This document shows positions 55,832-63,921 of a stretch of 64,000 nt of DNA, in pieces (the stretch's first letter is position 1; the number at the start of each line of letters is the position of its first letter). Position numbers and translations under genes: made by a program. This DNA comes from Cytobacillus sp. FSL H8-0458. Lineage in GTDB: Bacteria; Bacillota; Bacilli; Bacillales; Cytobacillaceae. The notes beneath the pieces are model-generated. The model worked only from the letters and a program-made list of their open reading frames with translations. It was not told where the DNA came from and searched no databases. Where the stretch lies: NCBI RefSeq assembly GCF_038002165.1, contig NZ_JBBOBR010000001.1, positions 2,542,001 to 2,606,000 of the forward strand, given 5' to 3'.

Positions 55832-56329
55832 ATGAATAGAGATCTTATGGAATTATTTGATCAGTGCACCAGGAATGCGACTGACGAAGAATTAACCGCT
55901 TTAGAATCCCTGCTTTTAGGTTTTCATAAAAGACAAACCGGTCAAAACAGCTCTTATATTGGCGGACTGCTTCATATGGAACGGCACATAACTGAAGGTG
56001 AATGCATACTGACAGTTCCTTTAAGTAAGATCGTCAATAATCCGCTCGGAATTCTCCATGGGGGAATAACCGCTACAATTATTGATTCTGCTATGGGAAC
56101 ACTTGCGGCTTCGCTGCTTCCTGAAGGTTTTGGTGCTGTTACGACACAGTTAAATATTCATTATCTTGCAGTCGGCAAAGGGGAATACGTAACATGCAGA
56201 GCGACAATTGACCATAAGGGAACAAAAAGCATGGTATTATCTGCAGATGTTCTCCGTTCGGATGGAAGGAAAATTGCACAGGCAACAGGCAGCTTTTTTA
56301 TCATCGAAAAGAAAAATGTAAATAATTAA
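55832..56329 (+). CDS. PaaI-type hotdog-fold acyl-CoA thioesterase
   Basis: 165-residue protein. The hotdog signature NNPLGILHGGITATIIDSAMGTLAASLL lies near residues 70-97 (His-Gly-Gly and the acidic Asp), with TTQLNIHYLAVGKGEYVTCRA following. Likely hydrolyses small or medium acyl-CoA; the substrate cannot be told. ATG at 55832 follows AAAGGTGAATACTA. First gene of a two-gene plus-strand unit. Confidence 0.88.
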   Translation: MNRDLMELFDQCTRNATDEELTALESLLLGFHKRQTGQNSSYIGGLLHMERHITEGECILTVPLSKIVNNPLGILHGGITATIIDSAMGTLAASLLPEGFGAVTTQLNIHYLAVGKGEYVTCRATIDHKGTKSMVLSADVLRSDGRKIAQATGSFFIIEKKNVNN

Positions 56330-56343
56330 AGGCAGGTGGGAAG

Positions 56344-56718
56344 ATGGTCACCGCTATCGTTATACCAATAATTTGCCTTTATTTTTATTGGCTGACAAAC
56401 AAGGAAATGCGGGAGGGTTATGAGAAGTGGGCGAACCTGGCAGATGTTCCCGAAGAGGCCATCATTTCCGGCGAAGTCGTCCATCTTATCGAGAGCAGGC
56501 AGCGATATAATTACAGCCGCTATGTACATGTTCTTGAACTGACCGTCCAAACAAAGGGCTTCAAGCATTCAAATATAAAAAAAATTACTCCTTTAATGAA
56601 TAATGCTTCAATTCCTTCTGTCAAGATCGGTGACCCTGTTCACTTGTATGGAAATTGGAAGGATGATTTTTTTCAAGTTGGCCGAATTCAGATTGTTAAT
56701 ACTAAAAAAGAGCCTTAA
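56344..56718 (+). CDS. Small membrane-anchored protein, unknown function
   Basis: 124 residues. N-terminal membrane helix (VTAIVIPIICLYFYWL), then a soluble part with beta pattern (AIISGEVVHLIESRQRYNYSRYVHVLEL, VKIGDPVHLYGNWKDDFFQV) like an OB-type small barrel. Begins 15 bases after the thioesterase gene; ribosome site GGCAGGTGGGAAG. No family recognised. Confidence 0.7.
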   Translation: MVTAIVIPIICLYFYWLTNKEMREGYEKWANLADVPEEAIISGEVVHLIESRQRYNYSRYVHVLELTVQTKGFKHSNIKKITPLMNNASIPSVKIGDPVHLYGNWKDDFFQVGRIQIVNTKKEP

Positions 56719-56732
56719 TTTAGGCTCTTTTT
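56704..56732. terminator. Bidirectional terminator at 56718/ylbC
   Basis: AAAAAAGAGCCTTAA/TTAGGCTCTTTTT hairpin between convergent genes, overlapping both stop codons. Confidence 0.9.
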
Positions 56733-57802
56733 CACTTTTTGGCTTCTTCATCATCAGCTTTTTTTATGAAATTTTGAGTATAATGCTTTTTATAAACTCC
56801 AACTCCAAGATGTGTAAATTCTTCATTCAGCAGACTATCCCGATGACCTTTGCTGTTAAGCCATCCTTCAACTACAGCGGGGGCATCCGAATAATTTGCA
56901 GCTATGTTTTCCCCTGCCGCCTCATATGAGACCTTCCCAGCTTCAAGCCGGTCCGTCAAAACGCCATAAGTTTTGGAAGTATGAGAAAAGACATTGGATT
57001 CATACATATCTTTACTATGAGCTAATGCTGCTGATGCAGTTAGATCATCCCATATCAGAGGCTTTAATTGATGTCTGACTCTTATAACATTGGTGATGTC
57101 GAAAATTTGCTTCTCTTTCGCTCTCTCCACTTCTTCTTCAAAGGCAGGAGAAGGCAAAGGCGGCTCCAATAATTCACCACGGTAAACCATTTCATACGGG
57201 CGAAGTTTAATTAAAGCGGCTGCATCCATTAACCTCACACTGGACAGCGTTCCTGTAAATCTATCTATATTAAGCTGTGCATAATACTCACCAACCATGA
57301 CCAGCGGCCTAGTATTGAGGTCATCTTCAGATAATTCAAAACGGTATGAGCTGTCCTTTACTTTAAGACTGAATTCTGTTTCAAAAAAGACGGATGAATA
57401 TAATTCACCAATGGGCTGCCCTATTTTGAAAGGATAAATGTCAGAATCTTCGCCTGTCGCAAATAAACTAACCACTTTATTATTGCTGACGCCAGCCTGT
57501 ATATAATCAGTGCTGCTTTTATTATATATCCACCAATCGTAGCCATAAAAAGAAGGATCTATTCTGGACGGCTCTCCCAGACTTTCTTTAAGCTCCCCAG
57601 CTGATTTTCCCATTAGTGAGGCAACACCCTTTTCAGGGAACCCCGTATTGGAGGATAAGTTATTTTCCTTATTATTTATATCCTTAATTGTATTTTCCTG
57701 ACTGACAAGGATTTCCCCTTTTTCTTTACGCCCAATATCGATGTAAAAGCCTGCTGCCAGAAAAATGCAAATCAATACTAAAATTCGGAAAAGTGCTCGC
57801 AG
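56732..57802 (-). CDS. ylbC: CAP-domain membrane-anchored protein YlbC
   Basis: Extracellular protein with a YlbC-type N-terminal CAP-associated domain (residues about 55-200, SLMGKSAGELKESLGEPSRIDP) and a C-terminal CAP/SCP domain (about 215-335: NVIRVRHQLKPLIWDDLTAS, AHSKDMYESNVFSH, GENIAANYSD, LLNEEFTHLGVGV). The CAP histidine/glutamate pair is present. The first standard codon, TTG at 57775, has no ribosome site and would begin inside the membrane helix. CTG at 57802, eight bases after GGGAGGT, restores RALFRILVLICIFLAAGF and a length of 356 residues. Start uncertain (57775 or 57802). Confidence 0.88.
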   Translation of the reverse strand: MRALFRILVLICIFLAAGFYIDIGRKEKGEILVSQENTIKDINNKENNLSSNTGFPEKGVASLMGKSAGELKESLGEPSRIDPSFYGYDWWIYNKSSTDYIQAGVSNNKVVSLFATGEDSDIYPFKIGQPIGELYSSVFFETEFSLKVKDSSYRFELSEDDLNTRPLVMVGEYYAQLNIDRFTGTLSSVRLMDAAALIKLRPYEMVYRGELLEPPLPSPAFEEEVERAKEKQIFDITNVIRVRHQLKPLIWDDLTASAALAHSKDMYESNVFSHTSKTYGVLTDRLEAGKVSYEAAGENIAANYSDAPAVVEGWLNSKGHRDSLLNEEFTHLGVGVYKKHYTQNFIKKADDEEAKK

Positions 57803-57924
57803 AGAACCGTACCTCCCTTCTTTTACTCGCTTTATTTAAGGCGATTTAAAGTATAACATGCAGACGTTCTGCTAAATGGAAAATAAAATGCTCTTTTCGT
57901 ATATATTGTTGTTTTTGCCTATCA

Positions 57925-57970
57925 ATGTTGTCCGTTGGTTTCCGCTCCAGGCTGCTCGCTTTCCGCTACA
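57925..57970 (+). repeat. Degenerate dispersed repeat (Bacillaceae intergenic type)
   Basis: Plus strand TGTTGTCCGTTGGTTTCCGC then TCCAGGCTGCTCGCTTTCCGC. This phrase (GTTGnTTTCCGCTCCAGG) is familiar from dispersed intergenic repeats of many Bacillus genomes, recalled rather than searched. It seems truncated after CTTTCCGC. Confidence 0.45.
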
Positions 57971-58111
57971 ATAACTCAGTAAATCATATACAAAAATCAA
58001 CAACCTTCCGAAAACAGCCAAATAAAATAATTGCATATATTATTAATCATACCATTAGGTGTATTGTTTATCTATTATTTTCAATAAGTCTGTATGCAGC
58101 ATCCTTTGATG

Positions 58112-58140
58112 AAAAAAAAGAACACCATGGCGGTGTCCTT
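58112..58140 (-). terminator. Terminator of ylbB
   Basis: GGACACCGCCATGGTGTTC hairpin followed by eight T on the minus strand, touching the ylbB stop. Confidence 0.88.
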
Positions 58141-58572
58141 TTAATGCTGTGCTTCAGTTTCGTGCTTTGAAATATCAGTAAGGGCTTCTCCAGCCTGGTC
58201 ATCTGTTAAATGACGCACGGCAAAGTCACCTAGTGATACTATCCCAATAAGCTTGTCACCTTCCACTACAGGAAGCCTGCGAATTTGATGTTCTGCCATC
58301 AAGCGGGCTGCTTCCCGAGCCTCTGTATCCCTCGACACAGTTACTAAATGGCTGCTCATAATATCTTCTACCTTAGAAGAAGCAGGGTGTTTTTCTGCTA
58401 CACATCGAAGAACGATATCCCGGTCAGTAATCATTCCGACGAGCTTATCATTATCCACAATCGGGATAGCACCTACGTTTAATTCTTTCATCTTAACTGC
58501 CACTTCATAAACATTGTCCAATAGAGAACAGCTTTCAACCTGGTCTGTCATAATATCGCGGATTTTTTCCAT
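58141..58572 (-). CDS. ylbB: CBS-domain pair protein YlbB
   Basis: 143-residue protein made of two CBS domains (residues about 7-62 and 72-130): IRDIMTDQVESCSLLDNVYE, AIPIVDNDKLVGMITDRDIV, then VEDIMSSHLVTVSRDTEAREAA and LPVVEGDKLIGIVSLGD. CBS pairs bind adenosine nucleotides. No effector domain is fused. B. subtilis YlbB is 148 residues. Confidence 0.93.
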   Translation of the reverse strand: MEKIRDIMTDQVESCSLLDNVYEVAVKMKELNVGAIPIVDNDKLVGMITDRDIVLRCVAEKHPASSKVEDIMSSHLVTVSRDTEAREAARLMAEHQIRRLPVVEGDKLIGIVSLGDFAVRHLTDDQAGEALTDISKHETEAQH

Positions 58573-58584
58573 TTTTAACCCTCC

Positions 58585-59217
58585 TTAATTTTTTTCAACA
58601 ATGAATATGGTCCAATAATGACCGTGCAGGCCTCCTTGACTATATCCGGAACCAATATGAGTTGCCTTTTTGTTTAGAATATTTTCCCGGTGGACTGCGG
58701 AATTCATCCAGGCATTAAACATTTCATCAGCAGTTTTATAGCCCGCCCCGATATTCTCCTTTACGGTCAGAAAAGAAATATCCTCATTCCTTAACATTTC
58801 TGTAGGATTTCCATAAGTAGGAGAATTATGTGAAACATATTGTAATTTCATCATATCCAAAGACTTTTTTTGAGCTGCACCATTCAGCTTCAAATCTGCA
58901 GACAATGGTTTTAGCTTTAACTCCCTTCGTTTTTCGTTGGCGAGCCTCATAAGGTCATTTTCATTATCATTCATTTTGGGGATATCCATCTTCTTTCCAT
59001 GGTCGGGAATGATAATAATTTCACCTGGAAAAATTAAATCAGGATTTTCTATCTGAGGATTGATATTGATAATTTCCTGCAGATCTTTCTGAAATCTTAG
59101 TGCAATTTCCCAAAGAGTATCCCTTTGCTCAACTCTGTAATCCGCTGCAGCACCTGCAGGCTGTGTTGTTAGAAAATATAGAAAAAAGAAGATACTTATG
59201 GCTTTGTATTTCTGCAA
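58585..59217 (-). CDS. Secreted LysM-CAP domain protein
   Basis: 210 residues: signal peptide (MQKYKAISIFFFLYFLTTQP, cleavage after AGA-type site near 23), a LysM domain (YRVEQRDTLWEIALRFQKDL to PGEIIIIPD, residues 27-71) that binds peptidoglycan, and a CAP/SCP domain (LMRLANEKRRELKLKPLS, HNSPTYGNPTEML, KENIGAGYKT, HIGSGYSQG; 87-208). Similar to B. subtilis YkwD and spore-coat SafA-like CAP proteins. The start is TTG at 59217 after AAGGGGAAGCG. Near ylbC, another CAP protein. Function unknown. Confidence 0.85.
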   Translation of the reverse strand: MQKYKAISIFFFLYFLTTQPAGAAADYRVEQRDTLWEIALRFQKDLQEIININPQIENPDLIFPGEIIIIPDHGKKMDIPKMNDNENDLMRLANEKRRELKLKPLSADLKLNGAAQKKSLDMMKLQYVSHNSPTYGNPTEMLRNEDISFLTVKENIGAGYKTADEMFNAWMNSAVHRENILNKKATHIGSGYSQGGLHGHYWTIFIVEKN

Positions 59218-59451
59218 TTGACGCTTCCCCTTTCACACTTTGGCAGCTGAGAGTTCCAGATGCTCAAGATATGCCAGCCAGGCGTTAAAATAAGGCATTT
59301 CTGCTAACGTTCTTTGAGAGAAGGATGTTTTCTTGCATGAATCCGTTGCAAGTTGCGCTTTTTTCTACTATTATTAAATTTGAGATAAACTTGTTTAAAT
59401 TATGCATGGATCATTCAAGAGAACCATGGATTGTTTTCAGGAGGGACAAAT

Positions 59452-59811
59452 ATGAAATTTGAAAACACAGGTCTGGAAAATAAAAAAGCAGACTTAACCC
59501 GCTTAGATGAAGTAATGCTTTCTCATGGCCTGGTCCGTGAAGGGCAATGGGATTATGAAAGAGTTACATATGACCGTAAATTCGAATTAAAAGAGGGCGT
59601 TTTTTACCTTCGTGTATTTGGATATGCGACTGAAGGAGATGTAGGAGCTCATAGAGCAACTATCCAGCTTATGACCCCGCTGCTTGGCAAACATTATTAT
59701 CCGCATGGGATTGAATACGGTGAAGGCGAAAGCTTCCCTAAATCATTAGTAAGTCAGTGCGAAAAAACTCTAAATGAGATAAAAGCAGAGATTGACCAAT
59801 TCGCTGAGTAA
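59452..59811 (+). CDS. ylbA: YugN-like family protein (YlbA position)
   Basis: 119-residue cytoplasmic protein of the YugN-like family. ATG at 59452 follows CAGGAGGGACAAAT. Features: KFENTGLENKKADLTRLDEVM, GQWDYERVTYDRKFELKEGVFYLRVFGYA and KHYYPHGIEYGEGESFPKSL. Its place next to ylbB fits B. subtilis ylbA, of like length. Function unknown; the symbol is by synteny. Confidence 0.78.
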   Translation: MKFENTGLENKKADLTRLDEVMLSHGLVREGQWDYERVTYDRKFELKEGVFYLRVFGYATEGDVGAHRATIQLMTPLLGKHYYPHGIEYGEGESFPKSLVSQCEKTLNEIKAEIDQFAE

Positions 59812-59856
59812 TTTTTACCTGCATTAATATTACTGAATTTATTTTCAGCATGGAAA

Positions 59857-59890
59857 AGAAAAGACGCATGAATATCATGCGTCTTTTTTA
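59857..59890 (+). terminator. Terminator of ylbA
   Basis: GACGCATGA-ATA-TCATGCGTC followed by TTTTTT, about 50 bases after the stop; A run on the other side allows minus-strand use too. Confidence 0.9.
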
Positions 59891-59913
59891 CATCAGCTTT
59901 AGACCTGCAAAAT

Positions 59914-60264
59914 TTAGTTTTCTGAAAGAGTGTTTCCTGCAGATATAATTTTTTGAACTGAGAGATCTACTCTTTTTACCTCCAGTCCTGTTAAATGGAC
60001 AATTTCATCCTTGATTTCTTTCTGAATCCTTAGAGTTTCCTCCAAAATATTCTTACCTTTTACTATGTTAAGCTTAATTTTTAAATATACTTCAGTGTTC
60101 CTAAAAGTTATGGAGATCGGTTCTTCTTTTCTCTTAAAGAAAGTGAATCTTTCACGCTTAAGAGAAATGACACTTTTTCTTCCCTCCAGGCTGGATTCTA
60201 CGATTGCGGAGATTATATCACTGGCTGCCTGAATCGTCTCGAAGTCAAGATGACCGTTATGCAT
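59914..60264 (-). CDS. Asp23/Gls24-like small protein
   Basis: 116 residues, no membrane helix. Strand pattern ITFRNTEVYLKIKLNIVKGKNI, helix EETLRIQKEIKDEIVHLTG and the ending LEVKRVDLSVQKI are characteristic of the Asp23/Gls24 (DUF322) fold, found in alkaline shock and envelope-stress proteins. Assignment is by pattern. Convergent with ylbA. ATG at 60264 follows AAAGGAAGATGC. Confidence 0.65.
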   Translation of the reverse strand: MHNGHLDFETIQAASDIISAIVESSLEGRKSVISLKRERFTFFKRKEEPISITFRNTEVYLKIKLNIVKGKNILEETLRIQKEIKDEIVHLTGLEVKRVDLSVQKIISAGNTLSEN

Positions 60265-60442
60265 CTTCCTTTCACTTCTTTCTGTACGATTTTTTAATCA
60301 GGGCAACAATCTCTCAGGAAAAATACAATAATTTATTTTTTACAATATGTAATGCTTACAGCAATAAAAGTGTTACAGTCTTTTTATCGTTACCTTATTC
60401 ACCGGATTGAATCACAAAGTGCTGCGAAAACTGAACAAAATA

Positions 60443-60470
60443 AAAAAGCCCCCGCCTGGACGCTTTTTCT
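60443..60470 (-). terminator. Candidate terminator of the Eis-like gene
   Basis: Imperfect AGCGTCC-AGGC-GGGGGCT hairpin followed by TTTTTTA on the minus strand, 26 bases beyond the stop. Confidence 0.5.
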
Positions 60471-60495
60471 TTCATTTATCTGCAGATGCTTTTTC

Positions 60496-61668
60496 TTAAA
60501 AAAAGTCATAGAAAAAGGAGTTTTGCAAAGGGATTTTTCTTTCAAGCATTTCCGCATCATTTCTTGGACCTTTAATTTCGCCTAATTCATATAACTCTAT
60601 TGGTCTTTTGTAGCCAATTATTATAGCTGATAGCGCATTAATAGACATTTGCAGACCTCTTGCGGGAGGTTTTGTACACTGGCTTCCTTCTTTCTCTTTA
60701 AACACCCTGACACTGTTATCAGCGATTAAGTAGGTTCCATTATTCCATGGTGCATGGTGATCCACAATATGGAGAAAGACATTTTCATCGTTATCAAGGA
60801 ACGAATATTGAGCGAGACATTTTTCAGCATTGACGATTCTTCCCATAAAGTACGGGAAAACCTCCATTTTTAAATTAGGCTGATTCAAGTAATAAGGGAA
60901 TGGATCATGTACAGATGTAATGATCTCTACTTCCTCAACCATCGAATCATGCTGACAGATAAAGTTCCATAAATTCACTCTGGCTTCCTGATTTAGAGCT
61001 GCGAATTCTTGGATATCCATTTTATTGTCTTGTACCTTAAATAATATATAGCCCTGTCCTTCACCTGAATCGTTAAAAAACACCGCAATCTGGTAATCAG
61101 AATACACAAAGTTCTCCCACCAGTATGAGTCCCTTACAAGCCCTCCTGAATACCGCTGCATATATTCTTTATAAATCTTTTCGATGGTTAATGTGTGCTG
61201 GTTTTTAGTAAATCGCTTAATGGTCCCTGATGATTTTCCTGTCATTTTTAAATCTATTTTCTTAATATGCGTTTTCTTATATTCTGTGAATATCTCCCAC
61301 CCGTATTTCCTGTAGAAAGAAATATCAAATGGATGCAAAAATGAAAATAGCTGACTCTTATTGTTCATCTCGGCTAAAGCGTGCTTGATCAGGCCGCTTA
61401 CATGCCCTTTTCTTCTGAATTCCGGATATGTTGCCACACCTGCAACACCTCCCATATCCCATTCAAAGCCATTAATATGAACTTTAAGGGGGATGATGTG
61501 AAGTTTGGCAGCCAAACTTTCCTCTTCCCAGATACCGAAAATGGCATGATTTTTTAAACGCTCCATCCTGGCAGGAATGTCAGCTTCAGGCACATTGTAC
61601 TGGAAGGCATACATGGAAAGCTTCATGGCCTCTATATATTCATTCTCTGTTAGTTTTCTTACCGACAC
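60496..61668 (-). CDS. Eis-like GNAT acetyltransferase with sterol carrier domain
   Basis: 390-residue protein with an N-terminal GNAT domain, acetyl-CoA loop VATYPEFRRKGHVSGLIKHAL near residue 80, a second degenerate GNAT half (about 150-280) and a C-terminal SCP2-like domain (about 285-390). This is the Eis/DUF4081 architecture of aminoglycoside or polyamine acetyltransferases. Substrate unknown. The start is GTG at 61668 (MSVRKLTENEY) five bases after GGGAGTGA. Confidence 0.85.
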   Translation of the reverse strand: MSVRKLTENEYIEAMKLSMYAFQYNVPEADIPARMERLKNHAIFGIWEEESLAAKLHIIPLKVHINGFEWDMGGVAGVATYPEFRRKGHVSGLIKHALAEMNNKSQLFSFLHPFDISFYRKYGWEIFTEYKKTHIKKIDLKMTGKSSGTIKRFTKNQHTLTIEKIYKEYMQRYSGGLVRDSYWWENFVYSDYQIAVFFNDSGEGQGYILFKVQDNKMDIQEFAALNQEARVNLWNFICQHDSMVEEVEIITSVHDPFPYYLNQPNLKMEVFPYFMGRIVNAEKCLAQYSFLDNDENVFLHIVDHHAPWNNGTYLIADNSVRVFKEKEGSQCTKPPARGLQMSINALSAIIIGYKRPIELYELGEIKGPRNDAEMLERKIPLQNSFFYDFF

Positions 61669-61758
61669 AAAATTCACTCCCAATTAAATATCATTATAAA
61701 TATTCGCCATATACTTAATAAGTCCTTTTAATTAAGATGTGGATAATATTATGAGCAT

Positions 61759-61783
61759 AAAAAAACCGCTATAGAGCTAGCGG
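61759..61783 (-). terminator. Terminator of the ctaM-like gene
   Basis: CCGCTA-GCTCTA-TAGCGG followed by TTTTTTTATG on the minus strand. Confidence 0.88.
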
Positions 61784-61797
61784 CATCTCATAACCTG

Positions 61798-62265
61798 TTA
61801 CGTACCCAGGATTGCTTTTATAACTGAGGTGGTTTCTCCTCCATGGTAGAAAACATACAGCAGCAGATAGACTGCAACACCTGTTATGCCAGTAAAAAAC
61901 CAGACCACACTGGTTATCGGCCCCAACTTTCTATGTGCTGCTACTTTATTTTTATAGCCCGTATATAACGAGATAATTCCTAAAACTGCTCCAACAGTTG
62001 CCAGTGTAATATGAAAAATTAAGAAGATCGTATAATAAATTTTTATATCATCAGGGCCGCCAAATGCAGTATTTCCAATAAAAACAGTTCTGCTGGCGTA
62101 AATGATAAAGAAAATAACAGCAAACACAGCAGCCAAAGTCATTGTTTTCTTATGAGCCTCAAGCTTTTTTTTGCTGATTTGCACCCACCCAATCGCAACC
62201 GTTATTGCACTTAGAACAATAAAGGCTGTGCTTATGGTAGGGAGTATAGGCAATGAGTATTCCAT
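61798..62265 (-). CDS. ctaM: DUF420 membrane protein, CtaM-like oxidase maturation factor
   Basis: 155 residues, four to five membrane helices. DUF420 features: ISKKKLEAHKKTMTLAAVFA (residues about 30-49), FHITLATVGAVLGIISLYTG near 90 and AAHRKLGPITSVVWFFTGITG near 113, with conserved histidines. CtaM (YozB in B. subtilis) is needed for heme-copper oxidase maturation. Its place beside ctaG supports this here. Plain DUF420 membership is sure; the specific role is inferred. Confidence 0.82.
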   Translation of the reverse strand: MEYSLPILPTISTAFIVLSAITVAIGWVQISKKKLEAHKKTMTLAAVFAVIFFIIYASRTVFIGNTAFGGPDDIKIYYTIFLIFHITLATVGAVLGIISLYTGYKNKVAAHRKLGPITSVVWFFTGITGVAVYLLLYVFYHGGETTSVIKAILGT

Positions 62266-62461
62266 AAATTCTTCCTCTCTCCACTATCAGTTTAAAATTC
62301 AAATTCAAGGTGTTATTTATCACAAAGTTCATTTTATTAGAGTGTACTATATTTTTCAACAAACTGTATGAGCTTTTAATAAAAGTTCCTTAAATGTTCA
62401 ATATTTATTTAATTCCATGTGATCATTATCATTGCAATATGCCAATATCTTTACTTTATTG

Positions 62462-62498
62462 AAAAAATAAACTCCAGCCTCTGACTGGAGTTTATTTT
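62462..62498 (-). terminator. Terminator of ctaG
   Basis: AATAAACTCCAG/CTGGAGTTTATT hairpin flanked by T runs, touching the ctaG stop. Confidence 0.92.
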
Positions 62499-63401
62499 TT
62501 ATTTTACTAAATGCGGATTTAGTATTGCTTCTTCTTCTGAAGGTGTAATTTCCTGTTCTTTTTTGTACCATGCATAGAAGATCTGCGCAAGAATAAAGCC
62601 ATATACAATTTCCTGAATAATCTTCATGATGACCCCGCCAAGCTGCTGATCGTGTATAAGTGACATTGAATTGAACATTTCCGGCCCGCTAAGATTCAGG
62701 CTTGCCAGTGTCGCAGAAGGGACACATAACTGAAGAGCCTGAGCCCATGCATTTGGATCAGAATATGTGCTGTACATTGGAGTATCTGAAAAAATGATCA
62801 GAGCACATGCAGGTGTCAACAAAACGCCATTTGCAAAAATATATCCTACCTTTTTTAAACCGTCCAGTGACTCCATTTCAGGAAGCTCATTAATAGTCGG
62901 CCACCACATAAAGATTGCCAGAAGAAACAGGCCAGAGGTATACACAGTATGAAACATCATATCCGTTTTTACCACATCAAAAACATCTGGTATGTGGTAT
63001 ATGGAAAATACTCCATTGAACAGGATAATAGCTATTAATGGCCTTGTAAAAAGACTGAATACAGGTTTAATAGCTTTGTGATTAACCACTGCTCTCCACA
63101 CCCACTGTGGGATTCCCATGACTACAAGGGGAGGAACAACTAAATACAGGATCGCCATCTGAATCATATGAGCATAAAACATTAAATGGCCCATCAGGTC
63201 AAGCGGTGAGCCTTTGATCGCATATAACACAATCATAGCGATTGTAAAATACACACCCTGCCTTTTAGTTAATGGCTCACTATCTTTGAACTTTCCACGA
63301 TACTTTACTGTTAACATATAGTAGCCTGCAAGAATCAATGCTACAAATAAAAAGAAATATGGACTCCAAAGTGCACGGAAACCGAATATTTCCAAAGACA
63401 T
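62499..63401 (-). CDS. ctaG: Cytochrome c oxidase (caa3) assembly factor CtaG
   Basis: Polytopic membrane protein (about seven helices) for maturation of the caa3-type oxidase, CtaG of the Bacillus type. 300 residues (B. subtilis 297). Features: FGFRALWSPYFFLFVALI, GHLMFYAHMIQMAILYLVVPPLVVMGIPQWVWR-type segment (residues about 68-100; histidines likely bind copper), and MFHTVYTSGLFLLAIFMWWP. ATG at 63401 follows AGGTGATATTC. It follows ctaF in order. Confidence 0.95.
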   Translation of the reverse strand: MSLEIFGFRALWSPYFFLFVALILAGYYMLTVKYRGKFKDSEPLTKRQGVYFTIAMIVLYAIKGSPLDLMGHLMFYAHMIQMAILYLVVPPLVVMGIPQWVWRAVVNHKAIKPVFSLFTRPLIAIILFNGVFSIYHIPDVFDVVKTDMMFHTVYTSGLFLLAIFMWWPTINELPEMESLDGLKKVGYIFANGVLLTPACALIIFSDTPMYSTYSDPNAWAQALQLCVPSATLASLNLSGPEMFNSMSLIHDQQLGGVIMKIIQEIVYGFILAQIFYAWYKKEQEITPSEEEAILNPHLVK

Positions 63402-63543
63402 GAATATCACCTCATTAAATATTGCTCAACCGGCCTCATACGTATCCAATACTAAGCGATATTGACAAGTACTATTATACTCTCTTCAGTCTGCAATCTC
63501 AATAAATCGGAAATGGGTATTAATTGCAAATATTGCATTACAT

Positions 63544-63578
63544 AAAAAGAAAATCGGCCTACAGCCGATTTTCTTTTT
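63544..63578 (-). terminator. Terminator of ctaF
   Basis: AAAATCGGC-TGTA-GGCCGATTTT type stem flanked by TTCTTTTT on the minus strand, directly after the ctaF stop. Confidence 0.88.
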
Positions 63579-63581
63579 AAC

Positions 63582-63917
63582 TTACCACCAAATAACCGTC
63601 AAGAAAGCAATGATTGTGATAAATCCGACAAATGCTCCTGAGTATAAGAACAAAGACGGTGCTTCATGACCTTTGTGGCTCATATGCATGAAATAATATA
63701 ATTGGAAGATTACTTGCACAAGAGCAAGAATCAGGATGAACGGCACTATGAACCATCCGGAGAAACCTTCATAACCTGCTGCGACGAACGCAACAATTGT
63801 CAGGAAGATCATTAGTGCAAAAGTGATAACTTGATGTCTCATCTCTTCTGCACTTTTTTTGCGTCTATATTCAATGTCTACTCTTGGGTTACCTGAGTTT
63901 GGTTGTTGATTGGCCAT
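63582..63917 (-). CDS. ctaF: Cytochrome c oxidase (caa3) subunit IV
   Basis: 111-residue membrane protein with three helices (residues about 29-49, 53-72, 88-108), the length and profile of B. subtilis CtaF (110). N-terminal RVDIEYRRKKSAEEMRHQVI and the YYFMHMSHKGHEAPSLFLY loop. Four bases after the ctaE stop; ribosome site GGTGGGATAAACTG. Confidence 0.95.
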   Translation of the reverse strand: MANQQPNSGNPRVDIEYRRKKSAEEMRHQVITFALMIFLTIVAFVAAGYEGFSGWFIVPFILILALVQVIFQLYYFMHMSHKGHEAPSLFLYSGAFVGFITIIAFLTVIWW

Positions 63918-63921
63918 CAGT

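Larger units (their letters stand above)
57803..58140. other. Intergenic region between ylbC and ylbB (338 bases)
   Basis: Contains the ylbC ribosome site (57811-57817), a degenerate copy of a repeat common in Bacillaceae at about 57925-57970, AT-rich sequence, and the ylbB terminator at the high end. No gene was seen. Confidence 0.6.
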
